From Limnoperna fortunei (lineage: Eukaryota > Mollusca > Bivalvia > Mytilida > Modiolidae), in the NCBI GenBank assembly GCA_944474755.1, contig OX104117.1:69865522-69929521 (forward strand): a stretch of DNA of 64,000 bases. Direction: 5' to 3'. The position numbers and the translations under genes are program-made. Numbering within the stretch: position 1 is the stretch's first letter; each line of letters opens with the position of its first letter. Under the pieces are notes generated by a model. That model ran no database searches. It saw nothing but the letters and a program-made list of their open reading frames with translations, and had not been told where the DNA came from. Shown piece after piece: positions 22,644 through 33,005 of the stretch.

Positions 22644-22685
22644 CTGTTTCAATCTTCGTTGTCGAAGACAGGGTAGTGGTCTTAG
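22644..22685 (-). CDS. Receptor gene B, stalk exon 2
   Basis: This 42-bp exon has acceptor TTTATTTTCAG and donor AACAG|GTGAGT, phase 1-1. It encodes a Thr/Ser-rich peptide (KTTTLSSTTKIETG). It resembles the 23148-23183 exon, including the intron sequence at its acceptor (TTATTTTCAGCT), so the two are probably duplicates. Confidence 0.65.
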
Positions 22686-23147
22686 CTGAAAATAAACATA
22701 AATATGTTTGTAACACTTGCACTTAATAAAGGTTGAAAATATTTAAATACCAGGGACGCCCGTCCTTCTTGATTATTTTTTGCAATAAACTCACTTTCAA
22801 ATTTCGTGCACGAATTTAAATCCAGAGAAATACAGATTCTGAAAAAGATACGAACCTATAATTTTTTTTGCGAAACTCGTTTTTAATTAACATATTCGTC
22901 ATGCCTTTCAAACTCTTGCGTTTTAAATAAGCAAAAAAGAGGATACAGACAGAGAATCATGCCAACTGAATATTACAGTTTAACAAATGAAACATTAATA
23001 TAACACACAAATGCTTTGATTAGTCTGATAATACCCATTTATTTGGCGATTGTTTGGTGGGCATAATTCTCTTATCGGTTCATATAAGGTGAATAATAAA
23101 CTTAAACTGATATTCATATAAAGTACTAAAATTGATTCCTTACTTGC
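22686..23147. other. Intron of gene B, no feature seen
   Basis: AT-rich sequence between the two similar stalk exons. Confidence 0.45.
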
Positions 23148-23183
23148 CTTTATTATTATTCGTTGTCGAGGTGGTCGTCGTAG
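23148..23183 (-). CDS. Receptor gene B, stalk exon 1 (GC-AG donor)
   Basis: The acceptor TTTTATTTTCAG is followed by CT ACG ACG ACC ACC TCG and so on, giving TTTTSTTNNNKG, a mucin-like Thr run. The exon ends AAAG|GCAAGT, the consensus of the minor GC-AG donor class, which keeps phase 1-1 (36 bp). A GT donor 4 bp later (GGCAA|GTAAGG) would break the frame with the next exon, so GC is preferred. Confidence 0.6.
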
Positions 23184-23531
23184 CTGAAAATAAAAATACA
23201 TTCAGGTATGTATATAATACTTGCACTTAGTAAAGGTTGAACATATTTGGTATTTCATTAATTTATTATGTTCCGAATTTAAATTACACACTATTTAAAC
23301 AATAATGGTCTTCGATGTTTTAATATTACTACTGTATCGCTACTGTTCTACCACGGTATCAACCGGTCAATAGTCACCATTCCGCTTTTGGGAAGAAATG
23401 TATTGGTACTTTTGAAAATGTACTGCTTTAAATTGGCGAAATCGTTATTAAACTGAGGTTCTAATGCACAGGTATATTATCGGACTCGCCAAACTTTTGC
23501 TGCTTAAACAACTACTGTCAAATATAAATGT

Positions 23532-23843
23532 TGTGGTGTGCGGTGACACCACGGTAGTGATAATTCACGTACGTGTGCTGTACATATAGAGATGTACATT
23601 AGTTGGTATTCGGTTATACCGTAATGGAATGGATCTAGGAATAAGACACTGCCGTAGTTAGCTCTACATAGAAAGTAACCAGTAGGTGAATGATGATGCG
23701 CAGTTGTAGTCTTGCGGGAGTGTGAAGCAGACGAGAAAAGACGCACAGTTGAGCTGAGAGCTGACAACTATTAATTAAGTAGTATATGTGATTTAGAATT
23801 GTCCCCGTGTCGGCTGCCGATCTAATACTCGAGATTCACAATA
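23532..23843 (+). repeat. 5' LTR
   Basis: Begins TGTGGTGTGCGGTGAC and ends near ATTCACAATA, with the terminal CA apparently mutated to TA. It aligns along its whole length with 30623-30933. Confidence 0.95.
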
Positions 23844-23844
23844 C

Positions 23845-23862
23845 TGGCGCTGCGAGCATTAG
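23845..23862 (+). other. Primer-binding site candidate
   Basis: TGGCGCTGCGAGCATTAG starts one base after the LTR. TGG complements the tRNA CCA end. I cannot assign the tRNA. Confidence 0.6.
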
Positions 23863-24381
23863 TTTTTTTTCGGACCAAAACTATATTTTTCACTTTGAGG
23901 TGAGGCAGTCGACACGTGTTATGCAATTTGAACTGTGGTGGCAGTTCAAATTTTGATGCAAAGAGTATACAGAGTGTTTACTCATTGTTTTATGAGGTAA
24001 ATCACACTGGTTTTTATTACCGAATAGGGGTTTTCGGTGCAGCAAAATTTTTTTTTCGTTCGAGGTGGAACGAAAGGGCTACGTGACCCAGAGTGACGTC
24101 ACGGATATTTGTGTGGTTGTCCCAAATCAAGTACAAGTGACCGGACACTACACTAAACAGGAAACTATTATTGTACATTGTAATTTTTTATGCAGAGTAG
24201 CATTACATTTGATTATCTTTACATGGTTTAAAAGTTTTGTTTATTACCGAAGATATTCTGGCATAAGGACATGCCAGGTAGTAAATATTTTTTAACGTTT
24301 GGGTGACACAGACATTGTTTATTTGTAAATAAATGTATTTGCTTTTCTCGGATCTTGATTTTTTGTCATAGACAGAGTGAA

Positions 24382-24605
24382 CATAAATACCTGACCATCT
24401 ATTGGTACCTTCTGGAGTAGGAAAAGTGATAGCAGACAAAATAATTTCGCTGAGAGAACAGCATGGCAGTTTAAGTCCAGTACATTTAACTAAAATACCG
24501 AGATTGAGAATCACGGAAGAATTAATGAACATGATAAATTTCAAACCTATGAATAAAAGAATAAGAGTGTGCACGGGCATTGTCCGACGACACTGTATAC
24601 CATGA
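24382..24605 (+). pseudogene. LTR element, pre-gag helix-hairpin-helix segment
   Basis: The frame reads PSGVGKVIADKIISLRE, then HGSLSPVHLTKIPRL and MNMINF. GVGKxxAxxIIxxRExxGxL is the pattern of a helix-hairpin-helix DNA-binding unit of the ComEA/competence type. It lies upstream of the capsid-like part of gag and its start is unclear (no ATG at the segment start). A nucleic-acid-binding role is inferred. The open frame ends at 24605 and the next readable segment is shifted. Confidence 0.65.
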
Positions 24606-25097
24606 CGACATTGAGATCTGTAATAAAACAATTGTGCACGACCGATGGTCGCCGTACATTGTAAAGGACCAGTGCAGCGGCACTGCGACGGACAAAATAA
24701 AGCAGAAAGTTCCGTTTCGTACTCCGGTACTGCATAAACCAGACTTTGGGACCACCAGTACTTCAAGACCACTAGTACTGGTACAATTAACAGACGAAGA
24801 CTAGCCGATTCATTTCCCGATTCAGAGACACAACAAAATCGTGATTTATCACGTGAGTGTCAACCAGAGCAAAACAAAGTGAATTGGACAACTGAAACGC
24901 ACGAAAATAAGCGTGACACATTGTCCACGGCTAATTCTGACCATAACAGGTCACAACACAGACAACATAGACACAGGTCACCATCACCGTTGAGGAGACC
25001 CAGCAGTTCAAGCATGCCGATATCAAATCCAGATTGTGGTAATCCACGTTCATACATGAATTAACACAGAACGAGAGCTCTCGAGACACCACAAGAA

Positions 25098-26103
25098 TTG
25101 AGATATGACGGGACAACGAACTGGAAAACATTCTATACAAAGTTCCAACGGTATGCGGACAGGTCAGCATGGTTCAATATGGAGAGAAAGGACCAACTAG
25201 GCTGGTGTTTGAACGGCAAAGACGCAGATTACTACACCAGCATAGTAGACAGGGACCAGGACATAGAGTACTTTGAACTGGTCACTAAACTGGAAAAAAA
25301 GTTTAATTTCCAAGATTTACCGGAGACTTTACGAATACAGTTCATGAGTGCAGAATCAAAAAGTAAAATTAGAAGATTGGGCCGACAAAGTACTATCGCT
25401 CGCTTGTGAAGCGTACAGAAACTTGCCAGATGAGTATACGTACACACAGGCTATATGGAAAAATTGTCAAGGCTCTGTTGACAGAGAGGCTGGTCAACAT
25501 GCAGCTACAGTGAGATCGATTTCAGTGGAAGCGGCTATCGATCACATCAAGTGGTATCTGTATATTCATACTGCGATTTATGGTAAACAGGTTAACATAC
25601 GTGACTCAATGGACGAATTGAATGAGTACGACTTTGATCTCATGGCTCAAGCGATGTCAAAGTCAGACACGAAACAGACCGACGTGTCAAAACAAATTGA
25701 GACATTAATGAAAAAAATGACCGCCATGGAGGAATTCAATAGGAAGGAACTTACTAATATAAGCTACCAGTTGCAGCAAGAACAGTACCAAAAGACACAG
25801 ACTGAGCAGAGTAGACAAGAACCACGGAATGTCCAATATTCGTTCAGGTAAGGGACTGAACGTAATTATGAAAATCGTCCGCAGTGGCGTAGCAAAAATC
25901 GATGGAAAAATCAAGGCAAGAAATATAACCAATCGAACGGACCGCAATCGAACAGACCGCAATGGAATTACAAGCAGCAGGATAGAATACATATCCCTTC
26001 GGAAAAGCTAACTAGTATGGTTTGTTTCTATTGTGAGAAACGAGGACATCTTGTGCGGGATTGTCCCGAGCGCAAGAGACAGAAAAATAAAATTGCGACG
26101 GAG
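25098..26103 (+). pseudogene. LTR element, gag: capsid-like region and CCHC zinc knuckle
   Basis: 25098-25409 has YDGTTNWKTFYTKFQRYA and a WCLNGKDADYY motif, typical of retrotransposon gag capsid. It continues after a frameshift at 25348-25851 (DWADKVLSLACEAYRNLP, ending in a Gln/Glu-rich stretch). After another frame change, near 26018-26065, CFYCEKRGHLVRDC gives a CX2CX4HX4C zinc knuckle. Together these form one gag in three frames. The packaging role is general knowledge of the family. Confidence 0.85.
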
Positions 26104-26120
26104 AGCATTTTTACTCAATC

Positions 26121-27350
26121 TAGGCAAACTTATAGATAAATGCTTGGACACATTAGGTGGAAATAGCTGGTTTTCAAAGCTAGATGCAAACAGCGCCTAT
26201 TACCAAATTAAACTGAAGGAGTCAGACAAGGAGAAAACCGCTTTTATCACTAAGTAAGGACTTTTCCATTTTGTCCGTATGAGCTTTAGCCTATGTAAAA
26301 TGTATGCGAGGATGATGAACCTAGTTTCACGTGGATTTACATAGAATGTAGTTCTAGCATTCCTGGACGACATTTTAGTGTTAGGAAAAACATACGAGGA
26401 CCATTTACAGAATCTTCGATCTGTGTCAGAGCCAGCACGGTTTAAAGTTGAAACCGCGAAAATGCGACCTGTTTAAAAAAGAGATACACTTCTTAGGGAG
26501 AAAAGTGAATAAAGATGGTATGGCAATAGGAGACGAATATATTGATGTAGTTAAAAATTGGCCGGAACCCTCAACAACCACAGAGGTGGAACAGTTTTTA
26601 GGCTTCGCTAATTACCATAGGAACTTTATTAAGAACTTGCAGATATTTCTTACACGTTATATCAGTTAACCGGTAAAAAACTGTGTAAATGGGGACATAC
26701 TGAGCAAGATGCGTTTGATAAATTGAAACTATTACTGACGACGACGCCTTTATTAGCGGTACCGAATAGCAAGGATCCGTTTATATCGGATACGGATGCC
26801 TCGAACTTTGCTATTGGCGCAGAATTAATGGAGCTGAACGCACGGTGGCGTATGGTAGCTGTTCATTGAGTAATGAACAAAAAAAATATTGTACAACACG
26901 GAAGGAACTACTTGCGGTCGTGAAATTTACCAGACAATACAGACATTACTTACTTGGACAAGAATTTACAGTTAGAACCGACCACAGCAGCCTGGCCTGG
27001 CTACTCATCTTTAAGGAGCCACAAGAACTAATCGCTAGATGGTTAAAAGAGCTAAGCCAGTATCACATGACAGTACAACATCGACCGGGTAAGACACACC
27101 TCAATGCAGACGCATTGTCACGCATATCGGAAATGATGTGTACAGAAATGAGGACAGAAGCAGGTAACTTGCTAAAAAACAACCTCCCTTGTGGGGCATG
27201 TCATTATTGTACCCGTGCTCACCAAAATTGGCTTGGATTCCAGGAGCAAGTGGACAATGTTATGCCGTTAGCATCGTTACCGGAAGTTCAAAGCGAAAAT
27301 CAGGCAGAACCGGGCGAACCAGTACAACCACACGTTCAGGGCATACTGTA
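26121..27350 (+). pseudogene. LTR element, pol: reverse transcriptase and RNase H
   Basis: The RT begins abruptly with CLDTLGGNSWFSKLDANSAY, directly after the zinc-knuckle region, so the protease and RT N-terminus are deleted. FLDDILVLGK (the catalytic DD box) follows near 26360, then IHFLGRKVNKDG and VEQFLGFANYHRNF at 26448-26669. RNase H has DTDASNFAIGAEL near 26798-26840, then YCTTRKELLAVVKF, VRTDHSSLAWLL and HLNADALSRI to about 27130. The rest (CGACHYCTRAHQNW) is a Cys/His linker usual in this lineage. Several stops interrupt it. Confidence 0.9.
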
Positions 27351-27835
27351 GTACTACCGGACACCTTGATTACACAAGATACCTTAATTACACCAGATAA
27401 TTCATTACCACCGGACAATTAAGTATAGCCGGACTATTCACTATTACCCCGTAAAGACGGGCAGACACCAAACGTGACAAGTAACGGGACCTTAAATTTA
27501 ACCGAAATACAGGACATGACACAGACACCTCCAAAGACATTACCAGATTTATGTCACAGTTCAATTGAAGAAGTAAGCTCACCACTAGGTATGTCAGTAT
27601 ACGCGACATAATTGACCTCTTCAAATTAATATTCGATAACCGAGTGTGGACTCGAAGCGACTATTTACACACAGTAACAACTCAAAACTTTCCAGTCTCA
27701 AGATTCCAGACTTGGAGTTAAGTTTGTTATGGCTAAGGGATAAAGTGGAGCCATCGGAAGCTACAATTTTCAGATCAAACCCAAAAGCGAAAAAATATTG
27801 GATAAACAAAGAGATGTTTTTTTCTGGACGATAGT

Positions 27836-28195
27836 GGCGTCTTAAGAAACCTGGACAAAAAAGGAAGCAGTCCAAGATTAGTAGTACCAAAGGACCTTGT
27901 GGAACAGGTAATGACTTTAAACCACGATATTCCAGCGGCAGGACATGAAGGTATTCAGCGGACTACCTTGAGAATTAAAGCTAAATACCATTGGTATGGT
28001 ATTACTGGGCAAATCAGGAATTTTGTGCAAATTTGCAGTACAAGTGATGTTAATAAGAAGCCAAACAGGAGGACCAAATGTCCGTTAACCCAGTATTATG
28101 CAGGTGAGCCCATGGAACGAGTGCACCTGGGCTTTGTAGGGCCATTACCGGAAACGAAATATGGAACTGCCCACATACTGGTCATGGTAAGATGA
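27836..28195 (+). pseudogene. LTR element, integrase (zinc domain and start of core only)
   Basis: HDIPAAGHEGIQRT and YHWYGITGQIRNFVQIC are the HHCC domain, but the second Cys of the CxxC pair is lost (CSTS). The core begins GEPMERVHLGFVGPLPETK, where the usual catalytic Asp in this motif (HLDF) is Gly. The remaining core with its other Asp and Glu is not found downstream, so it is deleted. Confidence 0.88.
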
Positions 28196-28399
28196 AATGT
28201 CCGATGTGTTAGAGTTACATGATACTTGTAGTTACATTGATTGGTCAGATTAACAAGTCCCAATGGACTCAGATTAGACCACTGTGCAGGATGACACAGT
28301 TAATACTGAAAAACGTATGTGCGTTAAAGAAACAGTTAGTAAAGGGACACAGTGCTCAGTGTCCAGAAAACGAAACGCAGATAAGACCCCTTATGCGAG

Positions 28400-28696
28400 T
28401 ATGATCAGGAGTCAATTTGTCCGATTCCTACTTGTAAGATACCTACGAAGAAATTAAAGCATCATTGTTGGGAATTTCACTTACCATCTATTTTCAAAGA
28501 TAGGATAATAGAGGAGAATGAAAACGATCCAGATTTTCAGCGTCTACGTGCTTTAGCTTTAGAAACATTAGCACGATGGATAATTGTACCAACAGCAACT
28601 GTCCACGATTTGGCACAGTTCGTGAGAGAACATGAGGACATGTACCCAGATAATTGTATGATAATGGACAGATTTCAGATACAAATGACGAATTGA
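28400..28696 (+). pseudogene. LTR element, unassigned region with zinc-finger-like start
   Basis: One open frame reads CPIPTCKIPTKKLKHHCWEF with HLPSIF after it, a C-x4-C-x8-HH-x5-H arrangement that could bind zinc. It continues FQRLRALALETLARWIIVP, HDLAQFVREHEDMYP and MDRFQ up to a stop at about 28696. It lies where the integrase C-terminus ends and before the TatD-like region. I do not recognise it. It may belong to the same accessory ORF as the TatD part. Confidence 0.5.
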
Positions 28697-29169
28697 ACGA
28701 GAGTAATGGAGTGGGACACTCCAGTAGATGGACGATTTAGTATGTATCCAGTAAACTCACCGGCAGTTCTTATGCAATGGATAATTTTGATTACGTTGCT
28801 AGCAAGATTATCGCCAAGTAGTATAGGCGGGCACACTTCAGAAGAATAGGCAATGATTATGTAAGAGGACAATCAACAGTAAATCGGGTTTTACCCGTTA
28901 ACACATATACTAATATGAACAAGAGATCATATCAATGGAGTCGCCATCCCGTTACTGCAGGAATAAGTTAAAATACCACGGAAACTACCTCAGTACAACC
29001 AGAACGGACACCCGTCGGTGCCGCCGTCGCGGACGCGAGAGTAATTATTAACAGGAAAAAGAATAAACAAGAAAAACAACAGAAGTTACTAAGACAGATA
29101 CCAGGCCAGAGGAGCGCGACGAAAATAATAATGCAAAGACATTAGTTTAGCGAATATCGGTTATTCCTA

Positions 29170-29966
29170 AAGCATTTGAGAGTCATTGTCACTTGGATAG
29201 AGCCAGCATATTGCTTACCAGTTCCTTAGATTTAACCAAGGATAGTTGGTTGTGTAGACAAGTTGTACTTACACCTTCGATTCCAGTAGATATCGTAGAA
29301 GGAGTAATAAACTATTGTCACCCATTCACGTATCCGACGATATTGCCGGAATTACAATAGAAAGTTGCAATCGGTTTTCACCGGCGTGCATCGCGTATTT
29401 CACCCAAGAAAATTTTGAGCAGTTAGGGCAGACCTTGCAGGATGAAAGAGTGGCAGGCCTAGGCGAAATCGGTCTAGTCCGCACCTGTAAAAATACCAAT
29501 TGGATTGCACAGGAAAGAGTATTTGAGAGAATATTAACGTTGACGACGCCAAACAGACCCATAATTCTACATCTAAGGGGAGATAATAATGATGTAACAG
29601 GATATGCAGTATATGAAAGAGCTTTGGAAATATTATCGATGCATTGCGAACCAAAACAATGCATTCACTTCCATTGCTTCCACGGAACAGAGTTCGTAAG
29701 TGGATAAGTAAATTTGTTAACACTTATTTCAGTTTCACATTAAAGGTTAAAGAGTTTAACCACGAACAAATAGAAGCGGTAAAGCTGATACCGGACAATA
29801 GACTTTTGCTGGAGACGGACTCTCCATACACGACAACGTAGGAAGTTGCGAGGCAGATGAGCTTTACTTAGGAGAAGTGGCTTTGATGATAGCAAGGATA
29901 CGAGACCAACCAGTGGCAGAAATTTTGAACTTGACACTAAAAAATGGACAATATTTGTTTGAATGA
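29170..29966 (+). pseudogene. LTR element, TatD-type metal-dependent hydrolase domain
   Basis: The frame near 29170-29345 reads AFESHCHLDR (the HxH metal motif at the start of TatD enzymes) and GVINYCHPFTYP. 29315-29707 has VAGLGEIGL (metal-binding Glu), PIILHLRGD (metal His) and CIHFHCFHGTEF. 29644-29841 has IPDNRLLLETDSPY (metal Asp). A last frame to the TGA at 29964-29966 reads LYLGEVALMIARIRDQP and LKNGQYLFE, the usual TatD C-terminal helices. Motifs come in family order and span about 265 residues, a full TatD length. TatD proteins are TIM-barrel DNA/RNA nucleases. The copy is broken by stops and frame changes. It lies well inside the LTRs, so it is element cargo and not a neighbouring gene. 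Confidence 0.85.
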
Positions 29967-30609
29967 CCAGTTCGCAAAGGCAACCGAGGAGAACCTGTGT
30001 ATCAGGATAGATGTTGATTAATTGAGAACCTGTTGATCAGAATAGAGGTTGATTATTTCAGCATTGGCTGAATAATCGTTTGCATTCAACTTTTTATTCA
30101 CGCAGAGGCTTAATAAACTTTTGTATTTTATTTGGTCCAGTATAGGAGCTGGACAGGAGTTTTATATTTAATTCAGATAGTTGCTGAATTATTTTTGGTA
30201 GTTGACTTTAATTCAAGCAGAGGCTGATTGATTTCAAGATGTGATTATGTATTGTTAGACTTCAAATTCAGATAGAAGCTGAATTAACTTTTGTATTGGA
30301 CTCTCCTGCTGAGGAATTTATTGTTAGAAATGTCTATGATTAGGCCGTGTTCAGAGAAACTATGGAAATTGTATTTTAAGTCAACATGAGATTAAGTGTT
30401 TATTTGGTGATTCAACAATTTGTCTTGGTAATGGCGCATTGTACTGAAGGTAGAAGTTTCTCCGTCACTCAGAGAACCGGAGAACTGTGTATAGATGAAC
30501 TTTACGTTGGTGACAACGCTATTGGTATTACAACCCCGTGGTAGGACCAAACGGGGGGGGGGGGGGGTGGGGTATATGAAATTAAGGAAGTAGGGAACCC
30601 GCTTTTTTC
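29967..30609 (+). other. LTR element, 3' non-coding region with diverged short repeats
   Basis: Motifs like TTCAGATAGAAGCTGAATTA, TTCACGCAGAGGCTTAAT and TTCAAGCAGAGGCTGATT recur about five times between 30010 and 30320. A poly-G run lies near 30553-30567. Confidence 0.6.
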
Positions 30610-30622
30610 AAAGTGGGGGGAG
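30610..30622 (+). other. Polypurine tract
   Basis: AAAGTGGGGGGAG lies directly before the 3' LTR, the usual plus-strand primer site. Confidence 0.75.
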
Positions 30623-30933
30623 TGTGGTGTGCGGTGACACCACGGTAGTGTTTATTCACGGTAGTGTGCTGTACATATAAAGATGTACATTAGTTGGTAT
30701 TCGGTTATACCATAATTGAATGGATCCCGGAATAAGACACTGCCGTAGTTAGCTCTACATAGGAAGTAACCAGTGGGTGAATGATGATGCGCAGTTGTAG
30801 TCTGGCGGGAGTGGGAAGCAGACTAGAGAAGGCGCACAGTTGAACTGAGAGCTGTCAACTTATAATTAGTGAGTATATGCGATTTACAATTGCCCCGTGT
30901 CGGCTGCCGATCTAATACTCGGTAATCACAACA
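30623..30933 (+). repeat. 3' LTR
   Basis: Begins TGTGGTGTGCGGTGAC and ends AATCACAACA, followed by ATGT, which also precedes the 5' LTR. Confidence 0.95.
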
Positions 30934-30937
30934 ATGT

Positions 30938-31753
30938 GTAAACAATTCTATACGTATTATTCTGAGATTAGCTCTTACACATGTCTGACATTTGCAAGTT
31001 ATACAAGTATATAAATGCAGGATGATTGTGTTATAATTGGCTGTACATGTAATCAAGTTATATTAAGATGCAAATCATAATAGATAGAAAACCTGGGTTT
31101 GATAGATCCTGTTAATACGATGTTTCTGTATTTAGTTGGTCGCATGGACATCTCAAACAGTCCTAGTTAACTGACCTCACAGCCACGACCTGTAATCTCG
31201 TTTGTACTTCAGGTTTAGGTCCTTAGGTCCGTCCTTATCCTTATCTTACTATTCTTGGTAATGTGGGATTATTAACTGATTTTATTGGTTACACTTTGTC
31301 TACTTATACAAAGAAAACGAAACGCAAACCTCAAAATTCATTTTTCACTACAAGACATAACTAAACAGTATCACAGTAAGGATATAAACGTAGTTATAAA
31401 TTTCTGTCTGACTTGAAACAGTCATACAAAACAACAAGTGAACTAAAAAATTAATCTAATCCCAACAATCCCTTCGTTGTACCACCGTAAAGAAACGAAT
31501 TACAACAATAAGTACATAATATAAAACCTAGAAAAACGACCATTGTTTCATAAAAAATCTACGCATCACACGTAAATATAATAAAATATGAATATATAAA
31601 AGTAACGAAACATTTGGAATGATTAAAAATTGGAACACATGCATTTAGTAGAGGTCAAGAAATCAGATTTTACACATAAATTTTAACAGACAATAAAACA
31701 AAACACTAGTTGAAGAAAAAAGGCCGTTTGAAATATAAAAATAGAGAATTAAA
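30938..31753. other. Intron of gene B, no feature seen
   Basis: AT-rich sequence, nothing supportable. Confidence 0.45.
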
Positions 31754-31759
31754 GTATGG

Positions 31760-32270
31760 TACGGAAGTTTCTTTAGGACCTACATTTTTTTGAAAATTTA
31801 TTATCAAGAATTTTAGTTCTTAAAAATGAATTCCCGAAACCGCGATCGCGTATTTCAATTCGTTATAACGAGTTCCAGAATCTGTAATAACGAATAAATA
31901 AAAATTCGTTTTATTAATTCCATAATTCGTGAACACGGATTTTAAATTCGTTATAACTCATTGTGGAACGGATTTTAATTTTAAATTTAAATTTAAAGGG
32001 GACCGTAAAAACATCCTTACATTCGGTAGAACGGGATCCACTTCAATTCTAGCTGTGTTAAAACCCGCGATAGAAAGTTATTATCATCAAATAAATTTGA
32101 ATGAAAACTAATTGAAATTCGTTATAATAAACTCTGGAATCCGTTATAATGAACTGAAAATAAATCTGTGATCACGAATTCTGAAATTCAATATAACCAA
32201 TTTAAATCCTTGATCGCGAATTCTAGAATTCGTTATAAATATTTTTGGAGGTCCCAAAGAAGCTTCCGTA
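31760..32270. mobile_element. 511-bp MITE with GTATGG target duplication
   Basis: The left end TACGGAAGTTTCTTTAGGAC and the right end, inverted (TACGGAAGCTTCTTTGGGAC), differ at two of 20 positions. GTATGG flanks both sides (31754-31759 and 32271-32276). The interior repeats AATTCGTTATAA in both directions. No coding. Confidence 0.8.
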
Positions 32271-32529
32271 GTATGGAATTAATTCATATGTATGAATAAC
32301 ATCATCATGACATAATCATGAGTAATTTTTTTTTTTACTACGCAATTGAATGTTTTAGATACAAGCTGAAAGTGACCCAAGAAGAAGGGATTCATTTTCA
32401 GACTTCTCTGAAGTCAAAGAGTGTGGTATTATCAGGGAACGTTAGTTGACAGTAATACTAATCTATTATTGATTCTTACACAAAAACATATACTTATAGG
32501 TACCTTGAACAAAACCAGCGAACTTGATA

Positions 32530-32696
32530 GCACGTGGCTACGTTTATATAAGAACCACTCGGTTTGGTAGACGATTATGTCACACGCAATCTGATTGGTT
32601 ATAACTATATTGAATTTCGAATCTCGAGTTACGAATTTCGAATCTCGAACTTTGAATTTCGATTCCCGAATTTCGAATCAGCCTTCTGGGCTTTCG
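32530..32696 (-). mobile_element. Single-ended copy of the TTCGA/CCAAT element
   Basis: Minus strand from the right: CGAAAGCCCAGAAGGCTGAT, TTCGAA tract, ATAACCAATCAGATTG, TATATAAACG and CCACGTGC. No opposite end is seen within the region. Confidence 0.7.
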
Positions 32697-32744
32697 GACA
32701 TTTATATTCACTCAATTTTATTCAGTTGGTATTTTCAATTTATA

Positions 32745-33005
32745 TGCGAACATTTTTTTATTCATATGCTATAATTGCATGACGGGAAATAGTTTTGACG
32801 TCAGTGGGTCAAAATGTGAAGCGATGTTTGTGATACATAAATCAGCCGGCATCTGTATTCGGCGCAGAATAACTCTGAGTTGTAAGCCGGCATTACACGA
32901 ATTCCAAAGTTATTCTGCTTATTTTGGTCTAAACTTAATCAAAAACATCGTTGCAAATTTGACCCAGTGACGTCAAAATTATTATAGCATATGAATGAAA
33001 AACTT
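32745..33005. repeat. Large imperfect palindrome with nested inner hairpin
   Basis: TTCATATGCTATAAT and TTTTGACGTCAGTGGGTCAA on the left are mirrored by TTGACCCAGTGACGTCAAAA and ATTATAGCATATGAA on the right. Inside, GCAGAATAACTCTG pairs with AGTTATTCTGC, and GCCGGC occurs on both sides. Confidence 0.75.

Larger units (their letters stand above)
23532..30933 (+). mobile_element. Ty3/gypsy-like LTR retrotransposon with TatD-type domain, decayed
   Basis: Two LTRs of about 311 bp begin TGTGGTGTGCGGTGAC. The element is flanked by (A)ATGT on both sides (just before 23532 and at 30933-30937), a 4-5 bp target duplication. A TGGCGCTGCGAG primer-binding candidate follows the 5' LTR and a GGGGGG polypurine tract precedes the 3' LTR. 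The interior has a helix-hairpin-helix segment, gag with a CCHC knuckle, RT, RNase H, part of integrase, an unassigned region and a TatD-like hydrolase domain. Many stops, frameshifts and deletions (protease lost) show it is dead. The LTRs differ at roughly 29 positions by eye, about 9%. It sits antisense in a gene B intron, between the SUEL exon and stalk exon 1. Confidence 0.93.

Noticed and set aside
24203..24772. Minus-strand ORF of 189 codons
   Set aside because: It is antisense to the LTR element leader and HhH segment, with no recognisable motif. It is a shadow ORF.
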